From Methanosalsum zhilinae DSM 4017 (lineage in GTDB: Archaea > Halobacteriota > Methanosarcinia > Methanosarcinales > Methanosarcinaceae): DNA of 64,000 nucleotides. The DNA lies in contig NC_015676.1 in the NCBI RefSeq assembly GCF_000217995.1, forward strand, positions 1,218,103 through 1,282,102, in the 5' to 3' direction. Below the pieces are notes generated by a model. The model had not been told where the DNA came from. It ran no database searches and worked only from the letters and a program-made list of their open reading frames with translations. Made by a program: the position numbers and the translations under genes. This document shows positions 9,724 through 22,200 of this stretch, one piece after another (position 1 is the first letter of the stretch; each line of letters starts with the position of its first letter).

Positions 9724-10356
9724 TCAGTTCAATGAATTTATCTTCTCATTAACCAGATCTTCTTCCATATGCATATAGTTTTCATCTGTAATACATACGA
9801 CATCAATTCCATTTCCAGATGCTGAGTCTCTTTTCATAGCGTTGTGCAAGGCACGTATCGCAAGGTCTGCACCTTCTTCAATACTCATATCCGTATGATA
9901 GCGATCTTCAAGGACACCATAAGCTATGGGAGATCCTGAACCCGTTGCAACTGCATTTGTTTCTTCGATCATACCGCCAAGAGCATCCAGAGAATACAGA
10001 TTCGGGCCTTTTTTATCCACTCCTCCAATAAGTAATTGAACCATCAGAGGATAATATCGCTGGCCACTCAATAAATTCGATAGCAAAGTAGTAATTCCTT
10101 TAATTGTCATTGTTTCCTGTCTTCTCATCTTATATAGCCTTGACTCTACACTTATGAGACGAACAATCTGCTGAGCATCTCCTACGGAGCCTGCAGTAGT
10201 CAAACCTACAAGGTCATCAATCTGATAAATCTTCTTTGCGGTTTTACTTGCAATTAAATTACCCATTGTTGCTCTTTTCTCTGTTGCTAGAACAACACCG
10301 TCCCTGCATACTATACCAACAGTAGTTGTGCCCTTTAAATATTTATCATCAACCAT
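9724..10356 (-). CDS. psmB: Proteasome subunit beta
   Basis: This is the catalytic beta subunit of the 20S proteasome. The 210-residue precursor has a short propeptide, MVDDKYLKG, ahead of Thr10 in TTTVGIV, which becomes the N-terminal nucleophile after autocleavage. Further landmarks are the acidic and basic catalytic residues in the first strands ([14 protein letters not shown]), [12 protein letters not shown], and [22 protein letters not shown] ribosome site precedes the ATG. The alpha subunit gene is elsewhere in this window, at 60638-61441. The usual separation of psmA and psmB is therefore kept. Confidence 0.97.
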   Translation of the reverse strand: MVDDKYLKGTTTVGIVCRDGVVLATEKRATMGNLIASKTAKKIYQIDDLVGLTTAGSVGDAQQIVRLISVESRLYKMRRQETMTIKGITTLLSNLLSGQRYYPLMVQLLIGGVDKKGPNLYSLDALGGMIEETNAVATGSGSPIAYGVLEDRYHTDMSIEEGADLAIRALHNAMKRDSASGNGIDVVCITDENYMHMEEDLVNEKINSLN

Positions 10357-10467
10357 TAAACATACCTCAAATTAAAAATGAGAAAAATTATCAGTGATAA
10401 AAGTACGTGCTGACCATGTCAGTACACTATCTAATTGTTGATTTATATATATAATTCTTTTCCTGCA

Positions 10468-10974
10468 TCAATACACATCAATTTCATCTGCAAGTCTTAA
10501 TACCCTGGAAATACTTTCATTGGATAATCCATTATTTTTCATACTCTCAATTCGTTCATCCAGAGAGATACGGGTTGTACCTTTAATTAAATTATCCGAA
10601 TGTGCAACTATCTTTTCCTCCAATGTCTGTGGCATATAGTTATTTTCAGGAAAGCCAAATTCTTGTGCTTCCTCCTGACTGATACCACCACCTACATGAG
10701 ATCTGATAACTCCTGTTATTTCAGGTCCCAGGGCAAGATCTTCAGCTATCTTTACCCCTTCAACAACATGATCAATATCATGTGTTACAGAGCGTCCAAT
10801 ATCATGTAAAATAGCCCCTGCTATTACTAACTTAAGATCAACCGATCCACCTTTTTCAATAATATCGTAGGTTATCTTTTCAGCCAATTCTGAGACTGAT
10901 CGTGAATGTGCAATTACATATTCTGAGCAGCCGACCTTTCTTAATATTTCTAAACACTGTTTTTCAGATAGCAT
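10468..10974 (-). CDS. HD-domain phosphohydrolase
   Basis: This 168-residue metal-dependent HD protein is of the archaeal TIGR00295 type. Metal ligands are visible as H23 (AHSRSVSEL), the HD pair at 57-58 (ILHDIGRS), a further His in DHVVEGVKIAEDL, and an Asp in AHSDNLIKGTTR. A nucleotide or phosphoester substrate is likely but not specified by the sequence. The start has an AGGATGAT ribosome site. It lies 27 bp downstream of the TFE gene and is probably cotranscribed with it. Confidence 0.85.
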   Translation of the reverse strand: MLSEKQCLEILRKVGCSEYVIAHSRSVSELAEKITYDIIEKGGSVDLKLVIAGAILHDIGRSVTHDIDHVVEGVKIAEDLALGPEITGVIRSHVGGGISQEEAQEFGFPENNYMPQTLEEKIVAHSDNLIKGTTRISLDERIESMKNNGLSNESISRVLRLADEIDVY

Positions 10975-11001
10975 ATATCATCCTGAAATCCGGTTCAGTG
11001 T

Positions 11002-11502
11002 TCAACAGCCACATTTTTCCAGTTCTTCAACTCTTTCACGTATCTTTTCTACCACTTCAGTATTATCTTCAAAAACAAGATCTTCCCCACACATCAAACA
11101 TAAGAACTCACATTCTGCAGCCTGATCAAAGACCATGCGACTACAACCTTCGGGGCAGGAATAAAACACATTGTTCTCTTCAAAATCAAACCTCATACGC
11201 AGATTTCGTATTAGCTTTTTCTTTTCTTTTTCCAGCTGATAATCTATGTCTGATAGATCAAGACGCCAGAGATACGTAAGCCATCCACTACTTGAATCTC
11301 TTTCTCTTCTGCAGACAGCAAGCTTATTTTCATACAATATAAACAACGTCCTTCGGACTATATTTAAAAGGACACCTGTTTCTTCTGCTATTTTTTCATC
11401 TGTCACTTCCCCTTCAGGCATTTTCTCAATCATTTCTAAACCTTCTTCACCCACCAGACGTGATAAGTAACCACGAACAACCGGATCATTTAAATCTACC
11501 AA
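11002..11502 (-). CDS. tfe: Transcription initiation factor E subunit alpha (TFE)
   Basis: TFE alpha helps RNA polymerase open promoters. An N-terminal winged-helix domain contains VRGYLSRLVGEEGLEMIEK and EETGVLLNIVRRTLFILYE. A C-terminal zinc ribbon contains CPEGCSRMVFDQA and FLCLMCGEDL. The reading frame is open further upstream, but the best start is TTG at 11502. It follows a GAGGTGA ribosome site by 5 nt and gives the family N-terminus MVDLNDPVVRGYLS. Length is 166 residues, normal for the family. It is followed at 27 bp by the HD protein gene. Confidence 0.93.
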   Translation of the reverse strand: MVDLNDPVVRGYLSRLVGEEGLEMIEKMPEGEVTDEKIAEETGVLLNIVRRTLFILYENKLAVCRRERDSSSGWLTYLWRLDLSDIDYQLEKEKKKLIRNLRMRFDFEENNVFYSCPEGCSRMVFDQAAECEFLCLMCGEDLVFEDNTEVVEKIRERVEELEKCGC

Positions 11503-11625
11503 AATTATCACCTCGAAATAAAATAAATGGTTTATTTTTAATATTAATGTGTCGAAAATATTCTGCATTAAGCCTTTACGAACTATTTATCATATTTTCA
11601 ATATTATTAAAAACTTAATGAACCA

Positions 11626-12822
11626 TCAGTCACCAACAACCTGCCCCTGGCCGATTTTTTTGGAAAACGGATTATTCAGAAAACTAGCTATACGTTCTGC
11701 ACCTTTTTTTAGATCATTTAGCACATTTTCTCTACTATTTCCAACAGAAAAAATTGATGTTATTGGTTCATTGGCACCTATGATAGCACCCCTACAAGGT
11801 ATATCTTTAGTATTTTCATATTTTATTCTTTCAAATATAGATTGGTTGACAACAAAATTATCATTTGAGTATAATATCGCACGTCCGGAATAGATTCCCG
11901 GATTAGGATTTATTGATGGAAGTTGGGAATTAAATGATTTAACATGTGCATCAAACAGGTTGATCCCTGTTGATGTTTCCACAGTATCTAGACTGCCCTG
12001 AAAACGGCCGTTGATTTCAGTAACAACGGGTCCATTATCAGTTATAATAAAATCTATACCGTTTGATCCTACCAGACCCAGTTCAAGTGAAATATCACAT
12101 GCCATACTGCACATCAGTTCATTATACAGTGAATTAATGGGAGTTATATTTCCACAATATGCATACGGAAGCCTTGTGAGCCATGGAGTACCTATCAATT
12201 GTTCATTAGTAGAAATCACACATGATCCCTCATCAGAACTGATAAGAGATACGCTGGCAGGTGTGCCATCCACAAACTTCTGGACAATCATGTCACCCAT
12301 ATTCAGGCCTGCCTTTTCAGCCTCATATTTAAACTGATAGAATTCATCCAGATCATTTATTTTCCGATTAAGAAAGCCACCACCACCTATAGCCGGTTTG
12401 AGCATTAATGGAAAATCAACAGATTCGATCCTGTTCAATTGTATAATTTCAGGATGTGGGAAACCCAGCAAATTAAGTTTTTTTGCTAATTTTTTTTTAT
12501 CTGAAATTGTTTTCATTAAATTATAGCTGTTGTTTAGAACTGGAACAGAAAAACACGCTTGATCCAGCATTTCAAACCCTGAACCAAGTACTATAAAATC
12601 AAAATCAACATTAAAACTGTTTATTAAATCATATATATCACAGGCTTCAATGTTATCTGGTTGCCCTTTATCTGAATGAACATTTAACTGTCTGGCCTCA
12701 GTTGCATATTGATCAAGGTCAAAGTCACAAAAAGCATCAATAGCGTACACACTGTAACCTGCATTTTTAGCAGAGTTTACAATATGTCTACTACTATATC
12801 CTATAACCAGAATTTTATTCAT
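11626..12822 (-). CDS. ATP-grasp carboligase-like protein
   Basis: This 398-residue ATP-grasp enzyme resembles COG2232 (predicted ATP-dependent carboligase). A pre-ATP-grasp Rossmann-like domain (MNKILVIGYSSRHIV) is followed by the ATP-grasp fold: PLMLKPAIGGGGFLNRK near 140 binds phosphate, and the metal-binding segment is TEINGRFQGSLDTVE near 275. Such enzymes join a carboxylate to an amine or thiol with ATP. The substrate is unknown. The gene is last in a three-gene unit (DUF362 ferredoxin, NMD3, ATP-grasp) with spacers of 21 and 26 bp. That suggests a linked role, but no established pathway explains the set. Confidence 0.85.
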   Translation of the reverse strand: MNKILVIGYSSRHIVNSAKNAGYSVYAIDAFCDFDLDQYATEARQLNVHSDKGQPDNIEACDIYDLINSFNVDFDFIVLGSGFEMLDQACFSVPVLNNSYNLMKTISDKKKLAKKLNLLGFPHPEIIQLNRIESVDFPLMLKPAIGGGGFLNRKINDLDEFYQFKYEAEKAGLNMGDMIVQKFVDGTPASVSLISSDEGSCVISTNEQLIGTPWLTRLPYAYCGNITPINSLYNELMCSMACDISLELGLVGSNGIDFIITDNGPVVTEINGRFQGSLDTVETSTGINLFDAHVKSFNSQLPSINPNPGIYSGRAILYSNDNFVVNQSIFERIKYENTKDIPCRGAIIGANEPITSIFSVGNSRENVLNDLKKGAERIASFLNNPFSKKIGQGQVVGD

Positions 12823-12848
12823 TTTACACTTCCAACTTTAAAGAACAT

Positions 12849-13892
12849 TTAATCAGGTAAAATAAAAAGATCATCCTGTACCTTTATAGTATCTATTTCA
12901 TTTCCAGGACTTGCAGTTAAAAACACAGGTTTTTTTAGTGTAATGGTACGATAAGTCGATGGATCCATCACCATAACCATATTATCTTCTATCGCAACAA
13001 GGATCGCAGGGACAGCATCAGTCCTTTTAGCAGCAATAGCTGCATCTTTGATATCATTTTCATTTATGCTTACCCTATAACCAGTGCTCAGATCAATTCC
13101 ACGAATTTTTTTACCGGTACTTTTGATATCTATGACTTTATTGTTAAATAGTATGATATCTCCGATTGTAAATTCTGGAAGACGCATTGAAAATGTAATT
13201 CTATATAGATCTTTACCATCTTTTTGTCCATACAGAGATGGAGACTCCAGAAAACTGCCGCCCAGTTCATCTTCTATAGCCTTACATACATTTCTGCCAG
13301 ATTTAGAGGAGCCTATGTAAACATCCAGACCTTCTTTTAATTCCTGGACATCAGTAATGAATGAAAAACGATCACCTTTCTTTTCCTGATTTTGCAGGAC
13401 CTCGGACATAATATCCATACAATGATTCTTTTCATCATCTGTAGGAAGTCGATTCTGCGCCCTTATCTGTATAATTCCTTCATAATAGCCGCCTGATATT
13501 CTACTGCATATATCGCAGGACTTATAATTGACTCTTATTTCAGTATTCAAATATTGATTAATGGGTTCATTCATCACAGATGCATCAACCCTTATATAAA
13601 TATGATAATTATTAGCCGAATGTTTATCACTTTCAAAAGATAGTTGTATGTTGTCAGCCATATCGTGTATCAACAATAAATCCTCTATTTTTTTAACGAT
13701 AACATCATCAATAGTTCCACTATATGCCCATTGCCCCCGATCAAAAAAAGATCCGCATTTTGAGCAAATATCAATTTCAATTACTTCTGGCAATTCAGCT
13801 AATCTATATTTTTCAATGTAACAGGTTTTACATACATTTACCATGAGATTTTTAACTTCTTTGCCACACTTTGGGCACAAAATATAATTCAT
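12849..13892 (-). CDS. NMD3-family ribosome biogenesis protein
   Basis: This 347-residue archaeal homologue relates to eukaryotic NMD3, the 60S subunit maturation and export adaptor. The N-terminal zinc region has paired cysteines: CPKCG at 6-10, VCKTCY near 20 and CSKCGSFF near 43, with CDICSR further in. A central domain and a C-terminal OB/SH3-like region (GDIILFNNKVIDIKS, TGYRVSINEND) follow. In archaea it presumably acts on the large ribosomal subunit, since there is no nuclear export. It sits between a DUF362 ferredoxin protein and an ATP-grasp enzyme in one operon. Confidence 0.9.
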   Translation of the reverse strand: MNYILCPKCGKEVKNLMVNVCKTCYIEKYRLAELPEVIEIDICSKCGSFFDRGQWAYSGTIDDVIVKKIEDLLLIHDMADNIQLSFESDKHSANNYHIYIRVDASVMNEPINQYLNTEIRVNYKSCDICSRISGGYYEGIIQIRAQNRLPTDDEKNHCMDIMSEVLQNQEKKGDRFSFITDVQELKEGLDVYIGSSKSGRNVCKAIEDELGGSFLESPSLYGQKDGKDLYRITFSMRLPEFTIGDIILFNNKVIDIKSTGKKIRGIDLSTGYRVSINENDIKDAAIAAKRTDAVPAILVAIEDNMVMVMDPSTYRTITLKKPVFLTASPGNEIDTIKVQDDLFILPD

Positions 13893-13913
13893 AAATATTC
13901 CAGTTCTCCATTT

Positions 13914-14981
13914 TTATCGATCCTTACAGGATAAATTTTTATCGAGCAAATAATCAGCACTTCCAATTCCTATTTTTTCTGCCTGTAATATATGCAGTTT
14001 TGGATCGGTAGCCCATAAATCTGCCAGGCTTGTGTTATCTACCCTTATTTTATTATTAATTAAATCAACGGTTGCGGAATCTATAGCTACTGGATCCTTT
14101 GAAGCAAGAATGCCAACATTTTCTGCAATTACAGGAGATGAAAAATTACAGCAATCACAGAAAGGAGTAATATCATATGCCCAGTTTATATAGCCAATTC
14201 TTTCTTCAAGAACTTTGACCGGTCCAGCTGCAGCTTCCCCAAGCCTGATCTGCATTCTTTCGCTGCAATCTGCAGGAGGTATAATGGCTTTGCTCGGACA
14301 ACAATCTACGCATGAAAGTTCACCCTTACATACCTCACAGTCTAGTGTAACCACATTATCCTCAATTGTAAATGCACCCCATGCACATTCATCAATACAT
14401 ATACCACAACTGCTACATTTATTGTAATCTATAGATGGAATTCCTACTTCATGGATCTTAGTTTTACCAGCCTTATCGAGACATCCCATACCAAGATTTT
14501 TGATTGCACCACCAAATCCCGAGCCTGGATGACCTTTGCAGTGTGATATTACCACCATTGAGTCTGCATTTGCAATCGCAGAAGCTACAGTTGTATGTCT
14601 CAAAAATTCGCCATTTATTTCAACTACTACACTATCATTTCCTGTAAGGCCATCTGCAACAATAAAAGGAGCATTCATGGATGCCTCTGAAAAGCCATTA
14701 GCAGATGCTGTCCATAATAAGTCAACTGCATTAAACCTTCTACCTCTATAAAGAACGGTTGTATCCGTCACAAAAGGTACTCCACCCTGCTCCCTTATCA
14801 GATCAACAACGGTTCTTATAATGACGGGTCTGATATACGTAGTGTTTCCGTATTCACCGGGATGAATCTTTACCGCTACAATATCCCCCTCTTCTACAGG
14901 GGATATTTTTGCATAAATATCTTTTATCTGGTCTATATGAGTATTATCAGAGCAGATATCTTCAGCAGTTCTTAAAAACAC
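13914..14981 (-). CDS. DUF362 protein with ferredoxin domain
   Basis: This 355-residue protein has a DUF362 domain (VAVKIHPGEYGNTTYIRP, SHCKGHPGSGFGGAIKNLGMG) and an inserted cysteine-rich domain near residues 188-235. CSSCGICIDECAWGAF fits one 4Fe-4S site, and CEVCKGELSCVDCCPSKAI suggests a second. A CDCCNFS motif follows near 275. Redox or metal-cofactor handling is likely but unproven. The start is GTG at 14981. A TATA-like run near 15003-15012 lies only about 25 bp upstream, so the mRNA may be leaderless. This is the first gene of the DUF362-NMD3-ATP-grasp operon. Confidence 0.85.
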   Translation of the reverse strand: MFLRTAEDICSDNTHIDQIKDIYAKISPVEEGDIVAVKIHPGEYGNTTYIRPVIIRTVVDLIREQGGVPFVTDTTVLYRGRRFNAVDLLWTASANGFSEASMNAPFIVADGLTGNDSVVVEINGEFLRHTTVASAIANADSMVVISHCKGHPGSGFGGAIKNLGMGCLDKAGKTKIHEVGIPSIDYNKCSSCGICIDECAWGAFTIEDNVVTLDCEVCKGELSCVDCCPSKAIIPPADCSERMQIRLGEAAAGPVKVLEERIGYINWAYDITPFCDCCNFSSPVIAENVGILASKDPVAIDSATVDLINNKIRVDNTSLADLWATDPKLHILQAEKIGIGSADYLLDKNLSCKDR

Positions 14982-15096
14982 CTCACTAATATTAACAAAC
15001 CCCTATAAATTATTGTTATACAAATAATTAGATGATCCTAAATAATAATATATTGATATTAAGGACTAAACTCTCAACTCAAAATTAGTAATTTAG

Positions 15097-15225
15097 GTTG
15101 AACCTGGCAGCGATTCACCGTTCCCGTGGGCTCTCGCACCGCAGTACAGGGTGAAACGCTGGCAATCTTATCTTCTGTGTTCGGGATGGGTACAGGAGTT
15201 ACCCTGCCGCTATGGCCGCCAGATT
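15097..15225 (-). rRNA. rrf: 5S ribosomal RNA
   Basis: The minus strand contains the conserved 5S core CCCAUCCCGAACACAGAAG. A closing helix can be drawn between the 5' end (AAUCUGGCGGC, from 15225) and the 3' end (GCUGCCAGGUU, to 15101), with wobbles. Length is about 129 nt. Ends are approximate by a few bases. It is the last element of the rRNA operon. Confidence 0.95.
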
Positions 15226-15281
15226 CGAACCGGTCAGTGTGTATGTATAAGTTTAGACGAAAGTGGGTGGATGTGTTATAG

Positions 15282-15353
15282 AGCCAAGGTCCGGATTCGA
15301 ACCGGAATGGTATCGCTCTGCAGGCGATTGCGTAGCCGTTCCGCCACCTTGGC
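15282..15353 (-). tRNA. tRNA-Cys (GCA)
   Basis: A 72-nt cloverleaf has acceptor GCCAAGG/CCTTGGC with discriminator T, anticodon arm ATCGC-CTGCAGA-GCGAT with anticodon GCA, and T-arm CCGGTTCGAATCCGG. CCA is not encoded. It lies between 23S and 5S rather than after 5S, so it is excised from the rRNA precursor. Confidence 0.96.
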
Positions 15354-15427
15354 GCACTAGTGTACCGGGTTGGTGTATTGGTACGCAATCGATATAAACT
15401 TTCCTTTCAGTCGTGTAGGGGATTGCG

Positions 15428-15475
15428 GGTATAAATTACTTGAAGCATACCAGATTTCGCCTGGAATGTGCAAGT
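15428..15475 (-). other. 23S processing stem, 3' strand with bulge-helix-bulge half
   Basis: This is the 3' half of the stem that encloses the 23S precursor. GTAATTTATACC (15428-15439) pairs perfectly with 18455-18466. TCTGGTAT pairs with ATACCAGA further in. GGCG (15458-15461) and its 3-nt bulge AAA (15455-15457) form the 3' side of a canonical bulge-helix-bulge site cut by the archaeal splicing endonuclease. CACATTCCA continues the stem. Confidence 0.85.
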
Positions 15476-15477
15476 GT

Positions 15478-18420
<2,943 letters not shown>

Positions 18421-18466
18421 GCTTACACATTCCAGTAAGCGTCTGGTATACTTTGTAATTTATACC
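18421..18466 (-). other. 23S processing stem, 5' strand with bulge-helix-bulge half
   Basis: This is the 5' partner of 15428-15475. The strand GGTATAAATTAC, then ATACCAGA, the 4-bp helix CGCT (18438-18441), a 3-nt bulge TAC (18435-18437), and TGGAATGTG pair in register with the 3' strand. Two 3-nt bulges on opposite strands around a 4-bp helix are the textbook archaeal cut site. Confidence 0.85.
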
Positions 18467-18564
18467 ATACAATCCTATACACGACTTCATCGTGTTCTTA
18501 CAGGTTAGATAAGAACACTTCCGTCCTTCCCGGATAACATCACTTACCCGGTGCACTTAATGAA

Positions 18565-18637
18565 TGGACTTGCTGGGACTCGAACCCAGGGCCTCTGCCT
18601 TGCAAAGGCAGCGATCTTCCAGCTGATCTACAAGCCC
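18565..18637 (-). tRNA. tRNA-Ala (TGC)
   Basis: A 73-nt cloverleaf sits in the 16S-23S spacer, as in most euryarchaea. The acceptor is GGGCTTG/CAAGTCC with discriminator A, the anticodon arm is CTGCC-TTTGCAA-GGCAG with anticodon TGC, and the T-arm is CTGGGTTCGAGTCCCAG. CCA is not encoded. Confidence 0.97.
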
Positions 18638-18675
18638 TCCTGGATCTTTACTGCCCAGCTGTGTGTCCTTTTGTA

Positions 18676-18711
18676 CTGGTCTGGCAGTCATTCAGCTTTC
18701 GGTGGTGGTTT
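18676..18711 (-). other. 16S processing stem, 3' strand
   Basis: This strand pairs with 20341-20379. ACCACC, CCGAAA, CTGA and ACTGCCAG match the 5' strand in order. CTGA (18692-18695) is the middle 4-bp helix, and the AUG at 18689-18691 is the 3-nt bulge on this side. It forms the 3' half of the 16S bulge-helix-bulge site. Confidence 0.75.
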
Positions 18712-18718
18712 TTTTTGC

Positions 18719-20198
<1,480 letters not shown>

Positions 20199-20340
20199 TA
20201 TATGCACACTTTTGTTGCATACCACACTATCTTGAATTTGTTAGAATATTGGTGGGAGAACTCAATCACTTGAGTTCAATGCACAATCCAGTTAACTTCC
20301 ATCGCATAGACGGAAACTGGTAAGTTATATATAAGATAAT

Positions 20341-20379
20341 ACAACCACCAGCCGAAATTAACTGAACTGCCAGATCCAG
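20341..20379 (-). other. 16S processing stem, 5' strand
   Basis: This strand pairs with 18676-18711. CTGGCAGT, the 4-bp helix TCAG (20362-20365), a 3-nt bulge TTA (20359-20361), then TTTCGG and TGGTGGT match the 3' strand in order. One A-G mismatch flanks the bulge, so the motif is near-canonical. The interval 20199-20340 between this and 16S is transcribed 5' spacer with small hairpins and no gene. Confidence 0.75.
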
Positions 20380-20383
20380 CGTC

Positions 20384-20405
20384 AGACAGGAAAAAACTCC
20401 TGTCT
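20384..20405 (-). other. Hairpin at the 5' end of the rRNA precursor
   Basis: AGACAGGA and TCCTGTCT form a perfect 8-bp stem with a 6-nt loop, about 35 nt downstream of the predicted transcription start. It is part of the 5' external spacer. Confidence 0.5.
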
Positions 20406-20463
20406 CCATTACATGATGATAAGGAAATTTGTCCCATTATCAGGATGTTATACATTGACTTAA

Positions 20464-20479
20464 TAATATATATAAGTTT
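20464..20479 (-). promoter_or_regulatory. rRNA operon promoter (BRE + TATA)
   Basis: The minus strand reads AAACTTATATATATT, a very good archaeal BRE/TATA combination. The predicted start is near 20440, upstream of the 5' hairpin and the 16S processing stem. The stretch 20480-20770 towards cdhE shows no gene. Confidence 0.7.
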
Positions 20480-20773
20480 GCATAACTGCTATTTCAGAAC
20501 TTTTTCAGAACAAATGTCTGAACATGCTGAGCATCAAACATGGAAAAATCACCTTCCATATTTGTTTCTTACTTCTGATGTAAGCATAACTACAAATGCA
20601 ACATTATATTTAAACTTTTTGTCATCATATAACTAATTTAATGATACGTAATAAGATGTCAACATTGATCTTTACTCTAACTAAAAAATTATATCTGATG
20701 CTAAAATAAAATAGAAGCAAATCTATGCTCATACACTTATTTTCAGGTTCAAGGAGAGAATAATACTGCCTTT

Positions 20774-20781
20774 AAAAAAAA
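20774..20781 (-). terminator. U-tract terminator after cdhE
   Basis: On the minus strand a run of eight T lies 10-17 bp past the cdhE stop. Archaeal RNA polymerase terminates at U-tracts without a hairpin. Its position between the ACDS operon and the rRNA promoter fits a terminator. Confidence 0.4.
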
Positions 20782-20790
20782 GATAATAGG

Positions 20791-22197
20791 TTACTTTTCA
20801 GGTGGCCAGTATTTATCCATCCATCCAGGTAACCTTCCAGAATCAGCAGAGCCAATAAGAACATTTGACCCTAGCTGATCCTCCACATCACCCTGCAGAC
20901 GAGCAGCTAAACCAGGCAGAATTACCGTATTGTGAGAAGTCTTTTCCTTCAGATCAAAACTAGATTCTTCCAATACCTGCTTTATCTTGGATGCGGTGAG
21001 TTGTCCACCAGCAACAGCAGCTTCCACACCTATTCCATCAGTATCAACAGCTACAAGATAAGAATCAATACCATTTGAAGAAAGATCGCTTTCAACTGTA
21101 TAATATGTCAAAGCAAAGTTGGTGGTTATGATAAGAGGCGAATCAGCTGTTGGTGAACCTACCTCATATACCCCAGGATCAACTGTTACCGGTTTTCTCG
21201 GGTCAGTATAAATCGTGTCCCCTAGCTGTAGCTCAGGGATCATGGCATAAGGTTCTGTACTGTGGAGAATCATTATATCCCCATACTTTATTGTGAACAC
21301 TGATGCAATCACAGTTTCCCAGTAAGAAGCAGTTACCTTTTCTTTGTGTACAAGCCAGGAAGTAAGAGGTACAGCCATTATCGGATAGGCAATATCACGA
21401 TCGCCTTCAATTCCAGCTCGCCTTATTTTAATTATATTATTGAATGTGGTGCTCAGTTCTTTTCCGGTAGGATAGGTACCGGGATCAAGAACAAGGTTAT
21501 CCATACCCATACTGCTGAAAGTTTTTGCCAGAGATTTCAGATTATCCAGGTCATTTGGAGAAAACAGTGCAATAGGTAGATCATATTCCACAGCAATATC
21601 AGCCATTTGCTGCCAGTTTTCCATTGTCGCAGCATAGAGTAAAGGTTTTCTCTCTGCTGCAATTTCAGCACCTGCTTTCAGAACTTCGGGATTGAATGAG
21701 CACAGCACAAGAGGAAGATCTGTAGCCTTCATTACCTTCTCCACTGTGCTGGCAAATTTCTGCGGATCATCGGACACGGATCGTATAGCAACCATATCTG
21801 CAGTAAGAAATTCTCCAACATAGAATTTCTTAAAGTCCGCTATATGATCTACTCTTTCAATGAGTTCATTTTCCGGCATCGTGTCCCAGACATCATAAGC
21901 AAGAGCAGTTCTATTGAAAAAAGTAAGCTTATGGCGGTAAAGTACATCATCACCACCAATCTTTACAACATTATCCCCGGTTCCAATTTCAACTTCCCTT
22001 ATTTCAGGTGCAAGAAGCTTTTCCAGTTTATCAAACTTATCCTTATATTCATCCTTGAGCAAAGGAGTGCATGAGCTTAACTTGGCTGATCGGTTAATCA
22101 GTTTTGAAGCAAATGCCATACAGGTTTCTTCCCCACATACTCCGCAATTATCACCTGGTAAATATTTGTAAACTTCAAGAGGACTATTAACTTTCAT
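20791..22197 (-). CDS. cdhE: ACDS complex gamma subunit (corrinoid Fe-S protein, large)
   Basis: CdhE (468 residues) carries the corrinoid and a 4Fe-4S cluster and moves the methyl group between tetrahydro(sarcina/methano)pterin and acetyl-CoA synthase. The N-terminal cluster motif uses C18, C21, C26 and C43 (GDNCGVCGEETC). A TIM barrel and a C-terminal corrinoid-binding domain follow (DGIGVEAAVAGGQLTASKI near 390). It pairs with CdhD, encoded 3 bp upstream, and its GGAGGTG ribosome site lies inside the end of cdhD. It is the last gene of the ACDS operon. Confidence 0.98.
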   Translation of the reverse strand: MKVNSPLEVYKYLPGDNCGVCGEETCMAFASKLINRSAKLSSCTPLLKDEYKDKFDKLEKLLAPEIREVEIGTGDNVVKIGGDDVLYRHKLTFFNRTALAYDVWDTMPENELIERVDHIADFKKFYVGEFLTADMVAIRSVSDDPQKFASTVEKVMKATDLPLVLCSFNPEVLKAGAEIAAERKPLLYAATMENWQQMADIAVEYDLPIALFSPNDLDNLKSLAKTFSSMGMDNLVLDPGTYPTGKELSTTFNNIIKIRRAGIEGDRDIAYPIMAVPLTSWLVHKEKVTASYWETVIASVFTIKYGDIMILHSTEPYAMIPELQLGDTIYTDPRKPVTVDPGVYEVGSPTADSPLIITTNFALTYYTVESDLSSNGIDSYLVAVDTDGIGVEAAVAGGQLTASKIKQVLEESSFDLKEKTSHNTVILPGLAARLQGDVEDQLGSNVLIGSADSGRLPGWMDKYWPPEK

Positions 22198-22200
22198 ATA

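Noticed and set aside
20384-20405. Hairpin as a terminator of the ACDS operon
   Set aside because: It lies downstream of the rRNA promoter on the same strand, and a U-tract nearer to cdhE serves better as terminator.
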